A model generated the notes under the pieces. That model was not told where the DNA came from. It saw only the letters and a program-made list of their open reading frames with translations, and made no database searches. DNA of 64,000 bases from Methylotuvimicrobium sp. KM2 (GTDB lineage: Bacteria > Pseudomonadota > Gammaproteobacteria > Methylococcales > Methylomonadaceae): the NCBI RefSeq assembly GCF_038051925.1, contig NZ_CP150634.1, positions 2,860,300 through 2,924,299 on the forward strand. Reading direction: 5' to 3'. Both the position numbers and the translations under genes were made by a program. Every line of letters starts with the position of its first letter. Within the stretch, counting starts at the first letter, position 1. Shown here piece after piece: positions 54,831-63,758 of this stretch.

Positions 54831-56759
54831 ATGACGCCGACGGAAAAAACCTTATTGATTCATCAACAGCCCGAAAACTCGGTTCGGCTCCGCAGCGCCT
54901 TGGAAGCCGCGATTCATTACGGCGGAGAATTGGAACCGGTATTGCTCGACGAGTTTATGAACGATCCTGCCGCCTTTTTGCGAGGCCGTTTACATGTTGT
55001 GAGCCTCCTAACTAGCAGCGAATTGTCCCAATTATTACGCGAAGCCCATCGTTATCGATTCAGTGTCGGCTTACTGCCGGCTAAGGATAAGTCGATTATC
55101 TGCCGACTTTTCAACATTGCCGAACAAATCGAAGATGCGGTCCCGCGCGCGCTCGACCCCGCCAAAGCCTATCCTGTGGATTTGCTGCTGTGTAACGATG
55201 AAGCGGTAATCTGGACGGTTTTGATCGGTGAAGCGCCTTTCATCACGATGCGCCAACATGCCTACGAAAAAAAACCGCTACGGGAGCAGGTAAACGAATT
55301 TATTGCCAGTATTCCCAATCTGGCCAAACTCAAACCCTTCGAACTATCAGTCTCAACTGAAAAAGGCCAGCGCATCGAAACGGCCGTTACCGGCGTGTTG
55401 GTTATAGAAAACGATATCGAAACGCTTGCCGCTAACTTGATTAATGAATCCATTTCGTCACAAGACGGCAAGTTATCGGCCATTTTTTTGGCGCCTTCGT
55501 CGGTGATGGAGTTTCTTAATTTCTTGATGATCGCGATTTATTGCAAGCTTCGCGCGGTCAGTCATCTACCAAAAGCGGTCGGTTATATCAAGAGCGCCAC
55601 GTTGGAATTATCGAGTCCGAACACCCTTTCGTATGCGATCGACAGCCGGCAGCGCAAAGCTGATCGTATTTCGTTGAAGACCATTCCTCAAGGTATTGCG
55701 ATCAATGTCGGCGAACGCTACAAGGCCGCGCATAGAGTCATTCATGACGACGCGAAAGACACGGCTAAAATCAAACCGCTTAGACATAGCGCGGCACATA
55801 TTAACCGTTTAAAAAAGAGAATGCCGTTTTTCTCGACCGCAGTCGAGTCCGATTTCAAGGATTTGTTTTTGATGCTGCGCGACAATGCCAAACTATCCGG
55901 GCCTTATATTAGCCTGATGATCTTGAGCAGCATGCTGGCGACCTTCGGCCTGTATCTCAACAGCAGCCCCGTCGTCGTCGGCGCGATGGTGTTGGCGCCG
56001 CTTATGGGTCCGATCGTGTCGCTATCGATGGGTATTCTGCGCAACGACAGCAAATTACTCAGAAGCGGCATGACGGTATTCGGCATTGGCGTTGCCCTTG
56101 GTTTGTTCGTGTCGATCATCACCGCGCTTTTAATTCCTTACGAACAATTAACCGGTGAAATCCGCGCCCGCTCGCAACCGAGCCTGCTGGATCTAGGCGT
56201 TGCAATTATCTCGGGCAGCGCGGCCGCCTATACGCACGCCAAGGCTACCCTATTTAGAACACTGCCGGGCGTCGCAATCGCGGTCGCTTTAGTTCCGCCG
56301 CTGTGTTCGATGGGCATTGGCATTGCCTGGTGGGACTGGAATATCATCAGTGGCACCGGCTTGTTATTTTTGACTAACTTTGCCGGCATTGCGCTCGCCG
56401 CTGCGGTTACTTTTCTGTTTTTAGGTTATTCGACGATGTTTCGAGTCAACCGGGGACTCGGCTTATCGTTGTTACTACTTTTCTTAGTCAGCGTTCCGCT
56501 CTATCATTCTTTCGCTAACACAGCGATACACAGCCGTATTACCAACGCGATCAATGCAAAAACCTATAAGGTGAACGATAAGACGATAGAAGTCGACGAT
56601 GTCGAAGTCGTATCGATTAGCGAAAAAGTGCGCTTATCGGTAAAGCTGCATAGTTCCGACCCGCTGGTATCGGAAGATGTCGCCGCGCTCCGCGATTACA
56701 TCAGTAAACAAATCGAACGCCCCGTTTTATTGGATGCGTCATTTAGTATTTTGCAGTAG
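54831..56759 (+). CDS. DUF389 (TIGR00341) membrane protein with a lipid-kinase-like N-terminus
   Basis: A 642-residue protein. The C-terminal half (about 360-600) is a DUF389 membrane domain with LYLNSSPVVVGAMVLAPLMGPI, ISGSAAAYTHAKATLFRTLPG and VALVPPLCSMGIGIAWWDW, followed by a soluble tail. Residues 1-330 are soluble; by eye SYAIDSRQRKADRISLKTIP and QGIAINVGERY resemble the C-terminal part of diacylglycerol-kinase-like (LCB5/DAGK) domains, although the GGDGT motif is not evident. An AGGC/GGGAGGC site precedes the ATG at 54831. The function of DUF389 is unknown. Confidence 0.85.
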   Translation: MTPTEKTLLIHQQPENSVRLRSALEAAIHYGGELEPVLLDEFMNDPAAFLRGRLHVVSLLTSSELSQLLREAHRYRFSVGLLPAKDKSIICRLFNIAEQIEDAVPRALDPAKAYPVDLLLCNDEAVIWTVLIGEAPFITMRQHAYEKKPLREQVNEFIASIPNLAKLKPFELSVSTEKGQRIETAVTGVLVIENDIETLAANLINESISSQDGKLSAIFLAPSSVMEFLNFLMIAIYCKLRAVSHLPKAVGYIKSATLELSSPNTLSYAIDSRQRKADRISLKTIPQGIAINVGERYKAAHRVIHDDAKDTAKIKPLRHSAAHINRLKKRMPFFSTAVESDFKDLFLMLRDNAKLSGPYISLMILSSMLATFGLYLNSSPVVVGAMVLAPLMGPIVSLSMGILRNDSKLLRSGMTVFGIGVALGLFVSIITALLIPYEQLTGEIRARSQPSLLDLGVAIISGSAAAYTHAKATLFRTLPGVAIAVALVPPLCSMGIGIAWWDWNIISGTGLLFLTNFAGIALAAAVTFLFLGYSTMFRVNRGLGLSLLLLFLVSVPLYHSFANTAIHSRITNAINAKTYKVNDKTIEVDDVEVVSISEKVRLSVKLHSSDPLVSEDVAALRDYISKQIERPVLLDASFSILQ

Positions 56760-56783
56760 CTGGAAAAACCAAGCCGCTCATTT

Positions 56784-56811
56784 GCCTTGTTCTCAAGTCC
56801 GAGAACAAGGC
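56784..56811. terminator. Strong hairpin after the DUF389 gene
   Basis: GCCTTGTTCTC and GAGAACAAGGC form a perfect 11-base stem with a six-base loop, 24 bases after the stop. There is no T-run, so it may be a mRNA-stabilising hairpin or an inefficient terminator. Confidence 0.45.
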
Positions 56812-56843
56812 ATAGACCAACAATCTTGAGCACAAAAAATACA

Positions 56844-57154
56844 TCACCGCCGGACGGTTTTTTGAAAGCCGTCCGAAACGCCTTTATCTCGATCCTTAAG
56901 CCACTCTTTCAACGCGTCGTTGTGCGCGTTTGCCAGCCGTCGCCGGAGGCTTTAAGCGCATCGACAATATCGGCATCGAGGCGAATGCTAACCGGAATTT
57001 TCGGACTATCGCTTTTCGGCCGCCCCATTGGCTTCAGCATGGAAAATTCGGCATCGGTTAATTCGTAGGTATCGGAATCGGCATCAATACCGGCATTGAT
57101 TTGCCCTTCTTCCTCATCATTGGGCAGTTCGAAGACGCGGCCTGATTTAGACAT
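56844..57154 (-). pseudogene. BrnA-type antitoxin, frameshifted and without toxin
   Basis: Begins MSKSGRVFELPNDEEEGQIN and has the BrnA core GRPKSDSPKIPVSIRLDADI followed by VDALKASGDGWQTR. One base is missing near 56921-56923; restoring it would give the family ending NDALKEWLKDRDKG and a stop at 56844. As it stands the frame ends TTTR at 56909. No BrnT gene precedes it; the disrupted hpnN gene is directly upstream. A CGGACGG/CCGTCCG hairpin lies at its 3' end (56851-56875). Confidence 0.75.
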
Positions 57155-58132
57155 GACTTGATCCATTCAACGCCTCAAACCACTCTCTTATAAGCACAAG
57201 CCGGCAGGACCAAGGTCGTACAGACAATGATCAATAGCAAACCGATCGATAACAGCAAACCCATACTCGCCAAGCCCAGATGTGGTGTAAACGCCATGCT
57301 GAACAAGCTGCACAAGGTCGTCAGACTGCTGAAAATCACGCCCCGTGCCGTACTGGTTTGTAAGACACTCCGCTGTTCGTCCGGCATGCTCCGCAACCGG
57401 TTCATGATGTAAATACCGCTGTCGACGCCAAGCCCGAACAGCAGAGGAATCACAATGATATTCGCGAAATTAAAAGGATTATCCATGACGACCGTCGAGG
57501 CGGCGGTCAATACCGCGGTCATCAACAACGGCAACAACATTAGAAATGTATCTTTAATACTGCGATTGACCAGCAACAAAACGAACGTAATGGCAACAAG
57601 CGCGCCGATCAAGGCTTGTTGAAAGGCCTTGACTACAGCATTGCCCGACTCGATATAAATCACCGGCAAATCGGTGGCATTCGGCGCAATTCCCCTCACT
57701 TCGGCAACAAATTGCTTCAGGTTTTCGTGATCGCCAAGATTTTTACTCGGAAAGACTTGAATACGGTAAATACCGTCCTTGCTGAGCCAACGTTCGGATA
57801 AATCCTTCGGCAGGCTGTTCAGCGTCACAATATCGGCATCGAAGGCTTGCAATAGCAGATTCATCGTATCCGGCAAAGTACCCAGCAGATTGTTTTGCAA
57901 ACGGTTCAACATGCTTTCTTGCTCGGACAAGGATTTCGATTGTAATTGAAGCAACAAGCTCTCCAAAGCGTGGCGTAGCCTCAATAAATTGCCCGTCAAT
58001 TCGCTATTGGGAAGATCCTGTAAATGTTGTTCTATATGATTTTTAAAGTGCGTCAAGGCCGTCAAATGATTGTCGATGTTGTCTTGCTGCAACGGCGGAA
58101 ACGTGGCAAAACGAAAACCCATCAGCAAGGCC

Positions 58133-59810
58133 GTAACTATTCAGCCCCCCCCATTACAAAAATCATCCAATCAGTCACTAAAAAACTGTATTTTCAAGCC
58201 GCCAAGACGTATCCTGTGCACCATGCAACTGAGCGATCATGACCTAAACCAACTGGATGAAGACAGGCTTCTGGACTTACCGGAAGAGGATTTGCGTCGC
58301 CTTTCGATTCGCTTGCTCAACGATCTCAAGGAAGCACGCGAGCGCTTGAAGCAAAACTCGCGCAATAGCTCCCGGCCACCCAGTAGTGAAGCACCGTGGG
58401 ATAAGGCGAACGATACAGCCAGTGATACCGATGCGATAGACGCTGGCGAAGACACGCCGGACCAGGAGGCAGATAACACATCTTCCGCCCCACCTGCTAA
58501 AGAATCCAAACAAGATTCTCAAACCGACTCGTCTCAAGCTTCGGATGATGTGCGTAAACCCGGTAAGCAGCCTGGTGCGCAAGGCTTCGGTAGACAGCAA
58601 GTCCTGCCGGTGACCGACTATCAAGACCATCGTCCCGAGCTTTGCGCGTGTTGCGGTACTGTGTTCACGACAAGTCAGCAAAAAGCGTATACCGCTTTTG
58701 ATACCGTTGACCTCACCTGGGCTGACGCGAACGATCCGGGCTTGAGATTGATCACGACGCGGCATACCTATTATGAAGCGACGTGTCACTGCGGCCATGT
58801 GACGCGAGGCGAACCGTATCGTCATGTGCCCCACGGCAGTTTGCCGAACGTCGTGTGCAGCGAATGGCGCCTGGTCGGGCCGGGTTTAGCCGCCTTGATT
58901 GTGTGTCTGGCCTATCGCATGCGGCTATCCCGTGAGCGCATCCGCGAATTCTTGCAGGATTGGTTAGGGTTAAGTCTCAGTGTCGGCACCATCAACAACA
59001 CCCTGCATGAAAGCGGCGCGGCGGCGCTGCCGATCGAAGACGAACTCATTGACGCCGTGGTCAATAGTCAATTACTGCATGTCGATGAAACGTCTTGGAT
59101 GGAACTGACGACCTTCTTATGGCTGTGGGTGTTCAGTACGGATACCGTGACTGCTTACTGGATTGCCTACCGCAGTGCCGAATTGCTCGAGAACCTCTTG
59201 GGCTCGGATTACTTGGGCTGGCTCATGAGCGATGGCTACCAAGCCTATCGCAGATACCCGAATCGCGTGCGTTGCTGGGCGCATCTGCTGCGCAAAGCCC
59301 AAGGGCTGGAAGAGAGTTTCGACCCTGTGGCACGCCAGTTCGGCAAACAAACACTAGCGTTGCTGAATACACTGATGAACGCGATTCGAGAGGCCCGTGT
59401 CGACCCACCCGACAAACTGTTGACGGAAACCTTTCAAGAATCACTGGCGCTCTATCGAGCGCTATGCGAAAGCCTGCGCGAAGCAACGCATAAAAAGACG
59501 CGTGAGCTGGCCGGTGAAATGCTCAATGATTGGGAGGCGATCTTTCAGGTCGTTGCATCCTATCATTTGCCGTTGACCAACAACGAAGCCGAGCGGGCAC
59601 TGCGGCACTGGGTGATTTTGAGACGCATCAGCTATGGCACTCGCACCGAACAAGGCTCGCGGGTATTCGCCATTTTAATCAGCGTGATCGAAACCTGTCG
59701 TAAAAGACAGCAATCCCCTTGGCTTTATTTGGCAGTAGTCATTGATCATCAGCGAACCGGTCGGCCGATTCCAAAATTGCCTCCAGTGGACTGGGGGTCT
59801 GAATAGTTAC
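58133..59810 (+). mobile_element. IS66-family insertion sequence (tnpC only), complete
   Basis: A 1678-base element with ends GTAACTATTCAGCCCCCC and GGGGGTCTGAATAGTTAC, flanked by an exact 8-base duplication, GCAAGGCC (58125-58132 and 59811-59818). An 8-base duplication and GTAA ends fit the IS66 family. Only the tnpC-like gene is present, as in the ISBst12 subgroup. Four small non-coding elements in this window share its ends. Confidence 0.93.
58223..59806 (+). CDS. tnpC: IS66-family transposase
   Basis: A 527-residue DDE transposase. An N-terminal Asp/Leu-rich coil (DEDRLLDLPEEDLRRLSIRL), a charged spacer (about 45-115), a zinc-finger-like CACCGTVF and CHCGH pair near 145-195, then the catalytic core with LLHVDETSWMEL near 287, YLGWLMSDGYQAYRRYP near 330 and the Glu region LTNNEAERALRHWVILRR near 455. 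The frame is uninterrupted. ATG 58223 is preferred over an upstream in-frame start in hpnN sequence. No tnpA or tnpB is present. Confidence 0.93.
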   Translation: MQLSDHDLNQLDEDRLLDLPEEDLRRLSIRLLNDLKEARERLKQNSRNSSRPPSSEAPWDKANDTASDTDAIDAGEDTPDQEADNTSSAPPAKESKQDSQTDSSQASDDVRKPGKQPGAQGFGRQQVLPVTDYQDHRPELCACCGTVFTTSQQKAYTAFDTVDLTWADANDPGLRLITTRHTYYEATCHCGHVTRGEPYRHVPHGSLPNVVCSEWRLVGPGLAALIVCLAYRMRLSRERIREFLQDWLGLSLSVGTINNTLHESGAAALPIEDELIDAVVNSQLLHVDETSWMELTTFLWLWVFSTDTVTAYWIAYRSAELLENLLGSDYLGWLMSDGYQAYRRYPNRVRCWAHLLRKAQGLEESFDPVARQFGKQTLALLNTLMNAIREARVDPPDKLLTETFQESLALYRALCESLREATHKKTRELAGEMLNDWEAIFQVVASYHLPLTNNEAERALRHWVILRRISYGTRTEQGSRVFAILISVIETCRKRQQSPWLYLAVVIDHQRTGRPIPKLPPVDWGSE

Positions 59811-61727
59811 GCAAGGCCAGCTCGTGAATCATATCGAGCTTGATTTCTTGATCCTCCGGAACGAAATCGAAGATCGTCAGCGCCGATTCGACCGATGGCA
59901 AGCGGCTCAATTGGCGCGCCTTGTCGAGAGCTTCCGATTCACTGGAAGCCAGTATCGTCAAGGTCATCGGCGATGTCTGTTTGGTTTCCAGCAACTCCAA
60001 AAATGTCGCTACGGATTCGCTTTTCGGGTCACGCAAGTTCAAGGGATTGAAATCGAATCGAACTTGCGTCAATAAGCCTAAACCGGCGAGCGTTAAAGCG
60101 AGCGCCATCCATTTAATGCGCATATGATGCCGCATCGGAATCTCGTAAACCCAATCCGGAAAGATGCTTTGAGACAGCTTGGCACTCGGCTTGAGCGGAA
60201 ACAGCTGCAACAATGCCGGCAATACCGTTACCGACACGACTAAGGCAATAAACATCCCCCCGCCGGCAATCACGCCGAGTTCGGAAACCCCAGTATATGC
60301 AGTCGGAACGAAGGAAAAAAAACCGACCGCAGTCGTCACGGCGCAAAGCATAATCAACGGACCGACTTTGCGCACGGCTTGAATCAGCGCTTGTTGTTGC
60401 GGAATCTGTCGTCGCAACAACTCTTGGTAGCGCAAACTGAGCTGTACCGTATAATCGACGCCGATACCGATATAAAGCACCGCGAACGACACCGAAATCA
60501 GATTCAAATGCCCAACAGCCAAGGTGGCGAATCCTGCGGTCAACACCAAGCCCATCAACAACACGGTAAAAGTAATCAGCACCAATTTCACCGATCGTAA
60601 GCCGATAAACAAGGCCGTACACACGAGAATTATCGAAAAAAACGAAGCGATTTGCGCACTGCGCTGAACGCTTTCCAACTCATCATGCTCAAGTACAACC
60701 TCGCCGGTCAAGCGAATCGAAACATCGGGAAGCGCCGATTTCGCATCCTCGACAATAGCGCGAACGCTCTGCAAGGCTTTTTCGCTCGGAATCAACTCAG
60801 TGAAATCGAGCACAGGCTTCAACAAAATGAAGCGTTTCGTACTCAATAAGTCTTGTTCATCGCTCAACATCAATTGTTGCCAAGACAGGCGAATATCGCG
60901 GTTGTCGAGCAAGCCCTCGGTCACATGCGCGACGTTATCCAACAAGGGATTCAAATCGACCGGCAACTCGCGGTCCTCGCCAGTCAAGGCCAGTCCGATA
61001 ATCTCCAAAAAGCTTTTCAGCGTGTTATCGCTCGATAAGGCGCCGATAAAAGGTTGCGCTTCGATCAAATTCGCGGCCAATTCATTGAGCGTCTCGAAAT
61101 CCAGATAAAGCAAGCCGTGACGGTCGAAAAAAGCCCCCTCGCCCGGTGCATAAACCGATTCGATACCTTCGGTTTCCCGCTTAAACCGCTCTACCAAGTT
61201 AGCGACCGCCTGCGAGGCTCTTTCCGGCGTCTCGGCATCGACCACGACCAGAATGGCCTCTTCGTCCTGCGGAAAAGTTTCCAGAAAACGGGTCCTATCC
61301 TGCAAAAACGGCAATTCTTTCGACAATATCTCGGTCGTGTCGGTGTTTATGCCCAGATTATGAAAGGCGTAGTGCAAACTGAACCCGCAAACGATTAACA
61401 GCAGCGCGATAACCGTTTTCGGAAATTGAATCAAGAAAGTATCTAATTTGGCAAAGAATCTGCCGAATATTGCCAACAATTTGTTCATGCATCCACCTAT
61501 GACTGTACTTTTTATTTAGTTTGCAACAGTTCATCGAGCTTGTCGAATGGATGAGGTTGAACAAATTTGTCGGGATGGATTTGAGATGAAATCAAGTGAT
61601 TTCGGGGCTTCGCATCTAGTGTCTACGAAACCCCGTAAGAGTCGATTAACCGAAGTGTCACGACCTCACCGCTATGCGAAATCTATAAACACGCATCTAC
61701 CCTTTATCCTATGCATCAACGCAGATT

Positions 61728-62603
61728 TCATCTCGGAAAATTATATTGTTGCTGAGGATAACCTGGCTGTTGAGGATATTGCTGTGGATAACCACCCTGC
61801 GGTTGCGGAGGATAGCTTTGTTGATTTGGATAGCCTTGCTGCGGGTAGCTATTTTGTGGCGGACGAGGATAGTTCTGTTGTTGCGGGTAATTTTGTTGTT
61901 GAGGGACTCCTTGAGGTTGCTGAGGATTGGTACCCTGATTGACAGGAGTTTGGTTAGCAACGATAGCCAACTCAACACGCCGGTTTTGAGCTCGATTCTC
62001 TTCGCTGGTATTGGGGACTTTCGGCATCGATTTACCCATCCCTTGCTGTGTGATCCGGGCATAATTGACTCCGCGCTGAATCAAATAATTCGAAACACCG
62101 CCTGCCCGTTGATCGGACAATTTAAGATTATAACTTTCGCTGCCGATATCGTCGGTATGTCCAGTGACGGTAATGTTGGATTCGGGATAATGATTCAACA
62201 CATTGGCAACGGAATCCAATGCGCTCATCGCCTGGGGTGTCAATTGCGCGGAATCGAAGCCGAACGTAATGCTGCTCGGCATCGTCAGGTTAAGTGTATT
62301 TTCCGAACTTCTTTGTATTTCGATGCCCGTACCCTGCAAGGATTCGCGCATCTCTTGTTCTTGATTATCCATATACAGACCGACTGCAGCACCGACCGCG
62401 CCTCCGGCCAGCGCACCCAGACCTGCATTTTTCCAGTCGTTACCGCCGAATAAAGTGCCGGCGCCTGCGCCTACCGCCGCGCCTATGCCGGTTCCCATCG
62501 CGGTCTTGCTCATCCGGGATTGCCCGGAATAAGGATCGGTCACACAAGCCGATAAAAGTACGGAGCTAACAGCCAGTATTAAACATTTATTTTTCATAAA
62601 CAT
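61728..62603 (-). CDS. OmpA-family lipoprotein with glycine zipper and Pro/Gln/Tyr-rich tail
   Basis: A 291-residue outer-membrane protein. The signal ends in a lipobox (LLSAC near residue 19), then comes a glycine-zipper region (GTGIGAAVGAGAGTLFGG and GLGALAGGAVGAAVG), and an OmpA/Pal peptidoglycan-binding domain (about 100-220) with ITVTGHTDDIGSESYNLKLS and RAQNRRVELAI. This is the YiaD-like layout. After the domain comes a 70-residue tail of PQQQNYP- and YPQQ-like repeats, unusual for the family. ATG 62597 (two codons later) is an equally good start. Confidence 0.9.
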   Translation of the reverse strand: MFMKNKCLILAVSSVLLSACVTDPYSGQSRMSKTAMGTGIGAAVGAGAGTLFGGNDWKNAGLGALAGGAVGAAVGLYMDNQEQEMRESLQGTGIEIQRSSENTLNLTMPSSITFGFDSAQLTPQAMSALDSVANVLNHYPESNITVTGHTDDIGSESYNLKLSDQRAGGVSNYLIQRGVNYARITQQGMGKSMPKVPNTSEENRAQNRRVELAIVANQTPVNQGTNPQQPQGVPQQQNYPQQQNYPRPPQNSYPQQGYPNQQSYPPQPQGGYPQQYPQQPGYPQQQYNFPR

Positions 62604-62776
62604 AGATTCTCACGGTAAATTTGAAGCTATTAATAATTTTATATTGCTACAGATTAAAACACTAAATTAAAGCTGAGCTGAATAAGCTTTAGCTGCATGA
62701 TTTTTGAGATACACCTATCGCATAAAATTTCGGCAATAGCGTATGTAAGGCACAGGAGTGTTCGCCAAAGGCTTTA

Positions 62777-62810
62777 ACAGTCCATCACCTAGCGTTAAGT
62801 GAAGGACTGT
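62777..62810. terminator. Hairpin between the BLUF gene and the OmpA-family gene
   Basis: ACAGTCCATCAC and GTGAAGGACTGT form an imperfect 12-base stem. It lies downstream of the BLUF gene and upstream of the lipoprotein gene on the minus strand, and could end the first transcript. There is no clear T-run. Confidence 0.3.
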
Positions 62811-62873
62811 CAAAGATCCGGTCAATCGAGCAACTGACTTTCCAAAAATAGGGCAATTATTTACGACAAAACC

Positions 62874-63758
62874 CTATATCGTTTTATCTTCTTCCGAGTG
62901 ATACTTCCCGACAATCCAATAAGTTACACCTAAAGCCAGCAAAACAACGCCTGATGCGTAGACATACTGCGGATCGATCGCTTTATAATCGAAGATAATA
63001 ATTTTCCGAGCAACCGCCATGACTGCGGTTGCAAGCACTAACCGGATCGGAATGACATCAGTACGTAAATACAGCGTGATATTGATAAAAATTTCGATGG
63101 CAATCAAAACCATCATAAACGATCCGAAAGTCGCCAAAATATCGCTGACTGTCAGCATTAGATAAGGCGGAGTAAATAGTTTATCGAAAATAACGACAAC
63201 GACATCCCAAACACCGAATATGATCACCGCCACCATCAAAACGGCTAAAACGTTGACGGCTTTGATAATTGTTTTATGCAAACTTCCAATCAGAGGATTC
63301 ACATCTTCCGTGGGTAATTCGGCGTGAGCCATTTGGGCTTGATATTTTTTTCTAAAATGCTGCATCAGCAAAGAGACAATGTTTTGCTCGTGTATGAAAT
63401 AATCCGACCCGGCATCATGCTCAAAAAACGAATTCAGCCCTTCCACGTTCGATAAATCGGCATCGGTAATTTTTTTAAATCCCATGCTCCAGTCGGGAAA
63501 CTGTCTTTTATCGACAACCTTACGCTCAAGGATATTTATCCCACTATGACGCGGATCTTTTTTAATACAGTTATAAAGAGCATCCACGTCCTTATCTTCG
63601 CCTTCCAAAACTTGAACGAAGGTATCCTGGCAATACAACAACATGCCTGTAATATTCCGAGCCGCATTATTAACTCGGCACTTCTCAAGCATATTCAACA
63701 TATCTTCATCACTCATCGGACTAGTCGCCGAACTGATATAAAGCATACGGATCAACAT
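62874..63758 (-). CDS. BLUF photoreceptor fused to a PsiE-like membrane domain
   Basis: A 294-residue protein. Residues 1-95 form a BLUF blue-light domain that binds FAD: Tyr in MLYISSATSPM near residue 7, Asn in ARNITGMLLYCQDTFVQVLEGE near 35 and Gln in the same strand near 49, and Trp/Met in FPDWSMGF near 90. A helical linker (to about 160) leads to four membrane helices matching the PsiE family (phosphate-starvation-inducible E): FGVWDVVVVIFDKL, MVLIAIEIFINITLYL and VMAVARKIIIFDY. The output is unknown. The gene appears monocistronic, followed by a hairpin. The final 240 bases of the window show no gene. Confidence 0.88.
   Translation of the reverse strand: MLIRMLYISSATSPMSDEDMLNMLEKCRVNNAARNITGMLLYCQDTFVQVLEGEDKDVDALYNCIKKDPRHSGINILERKVVDKRQFPDWSMGFKKITDADLSNVEGLNSFFEHDAGSDYFIHEQNIVSLLMQHFRKKYQAQMAHAELPTEDVNPLIGSLHKTIIKAVNVLAVLMVAVIIFGVWDVVVVIFDKLFTPPYLMLTVSDILATFGSFMMVLIAIEIFINITLYLRTDVIPIRLVLATAVMAVARKIIIFDYKAIDPQYVYASGVVLLALGVTYWIVGKYHSEEDKTI

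Larger units (their letters stand above)
57175..61488 (-). pseudogene. hpnN: Hopanoid-type RND transporter gene (hpnN-like), split by an IS
   Basis: Two halves of one MMPL/RND-superfamily transporter: 61488-59811 encodes NKLLAIFGRFFAKLDTFLIQ through a first membrane block (GVDYTVQLSLRYQELLRR near 340), and 58132-57175 encodes a second block (GLGVDSGIYIMNRLRSM). HpnN-type proteins move hopanoids to the outer membrane. Removing the 1678-base IS and one copy of GCAAGGCC rejoins HELAL and LMGFRFATFPPLQQD in frame, to about 875 residues, the expected size. The gene is otherwise intact, so the insertion is probably recent. Short stop-limited products from each half are possible. Confidence 0.9.

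Noticed and set aside
61489..61727. Possible small protein ending PHPFDKLDELLQTK upstream of hpnN
   Set aside because: Only about 36 codons, without a start codon; the TTCGACAAGCTC core is typical of palindromic repeats, not of a conserved protein.
61746..62453. Two long plus-strand open frames opposite the OmpA-family gene
   Set aside because: They arise from the low-complexity CAA/CCG-rich tail on the other strand, contain runs of Leu/Ile/Arg only, and have no family resemblance.
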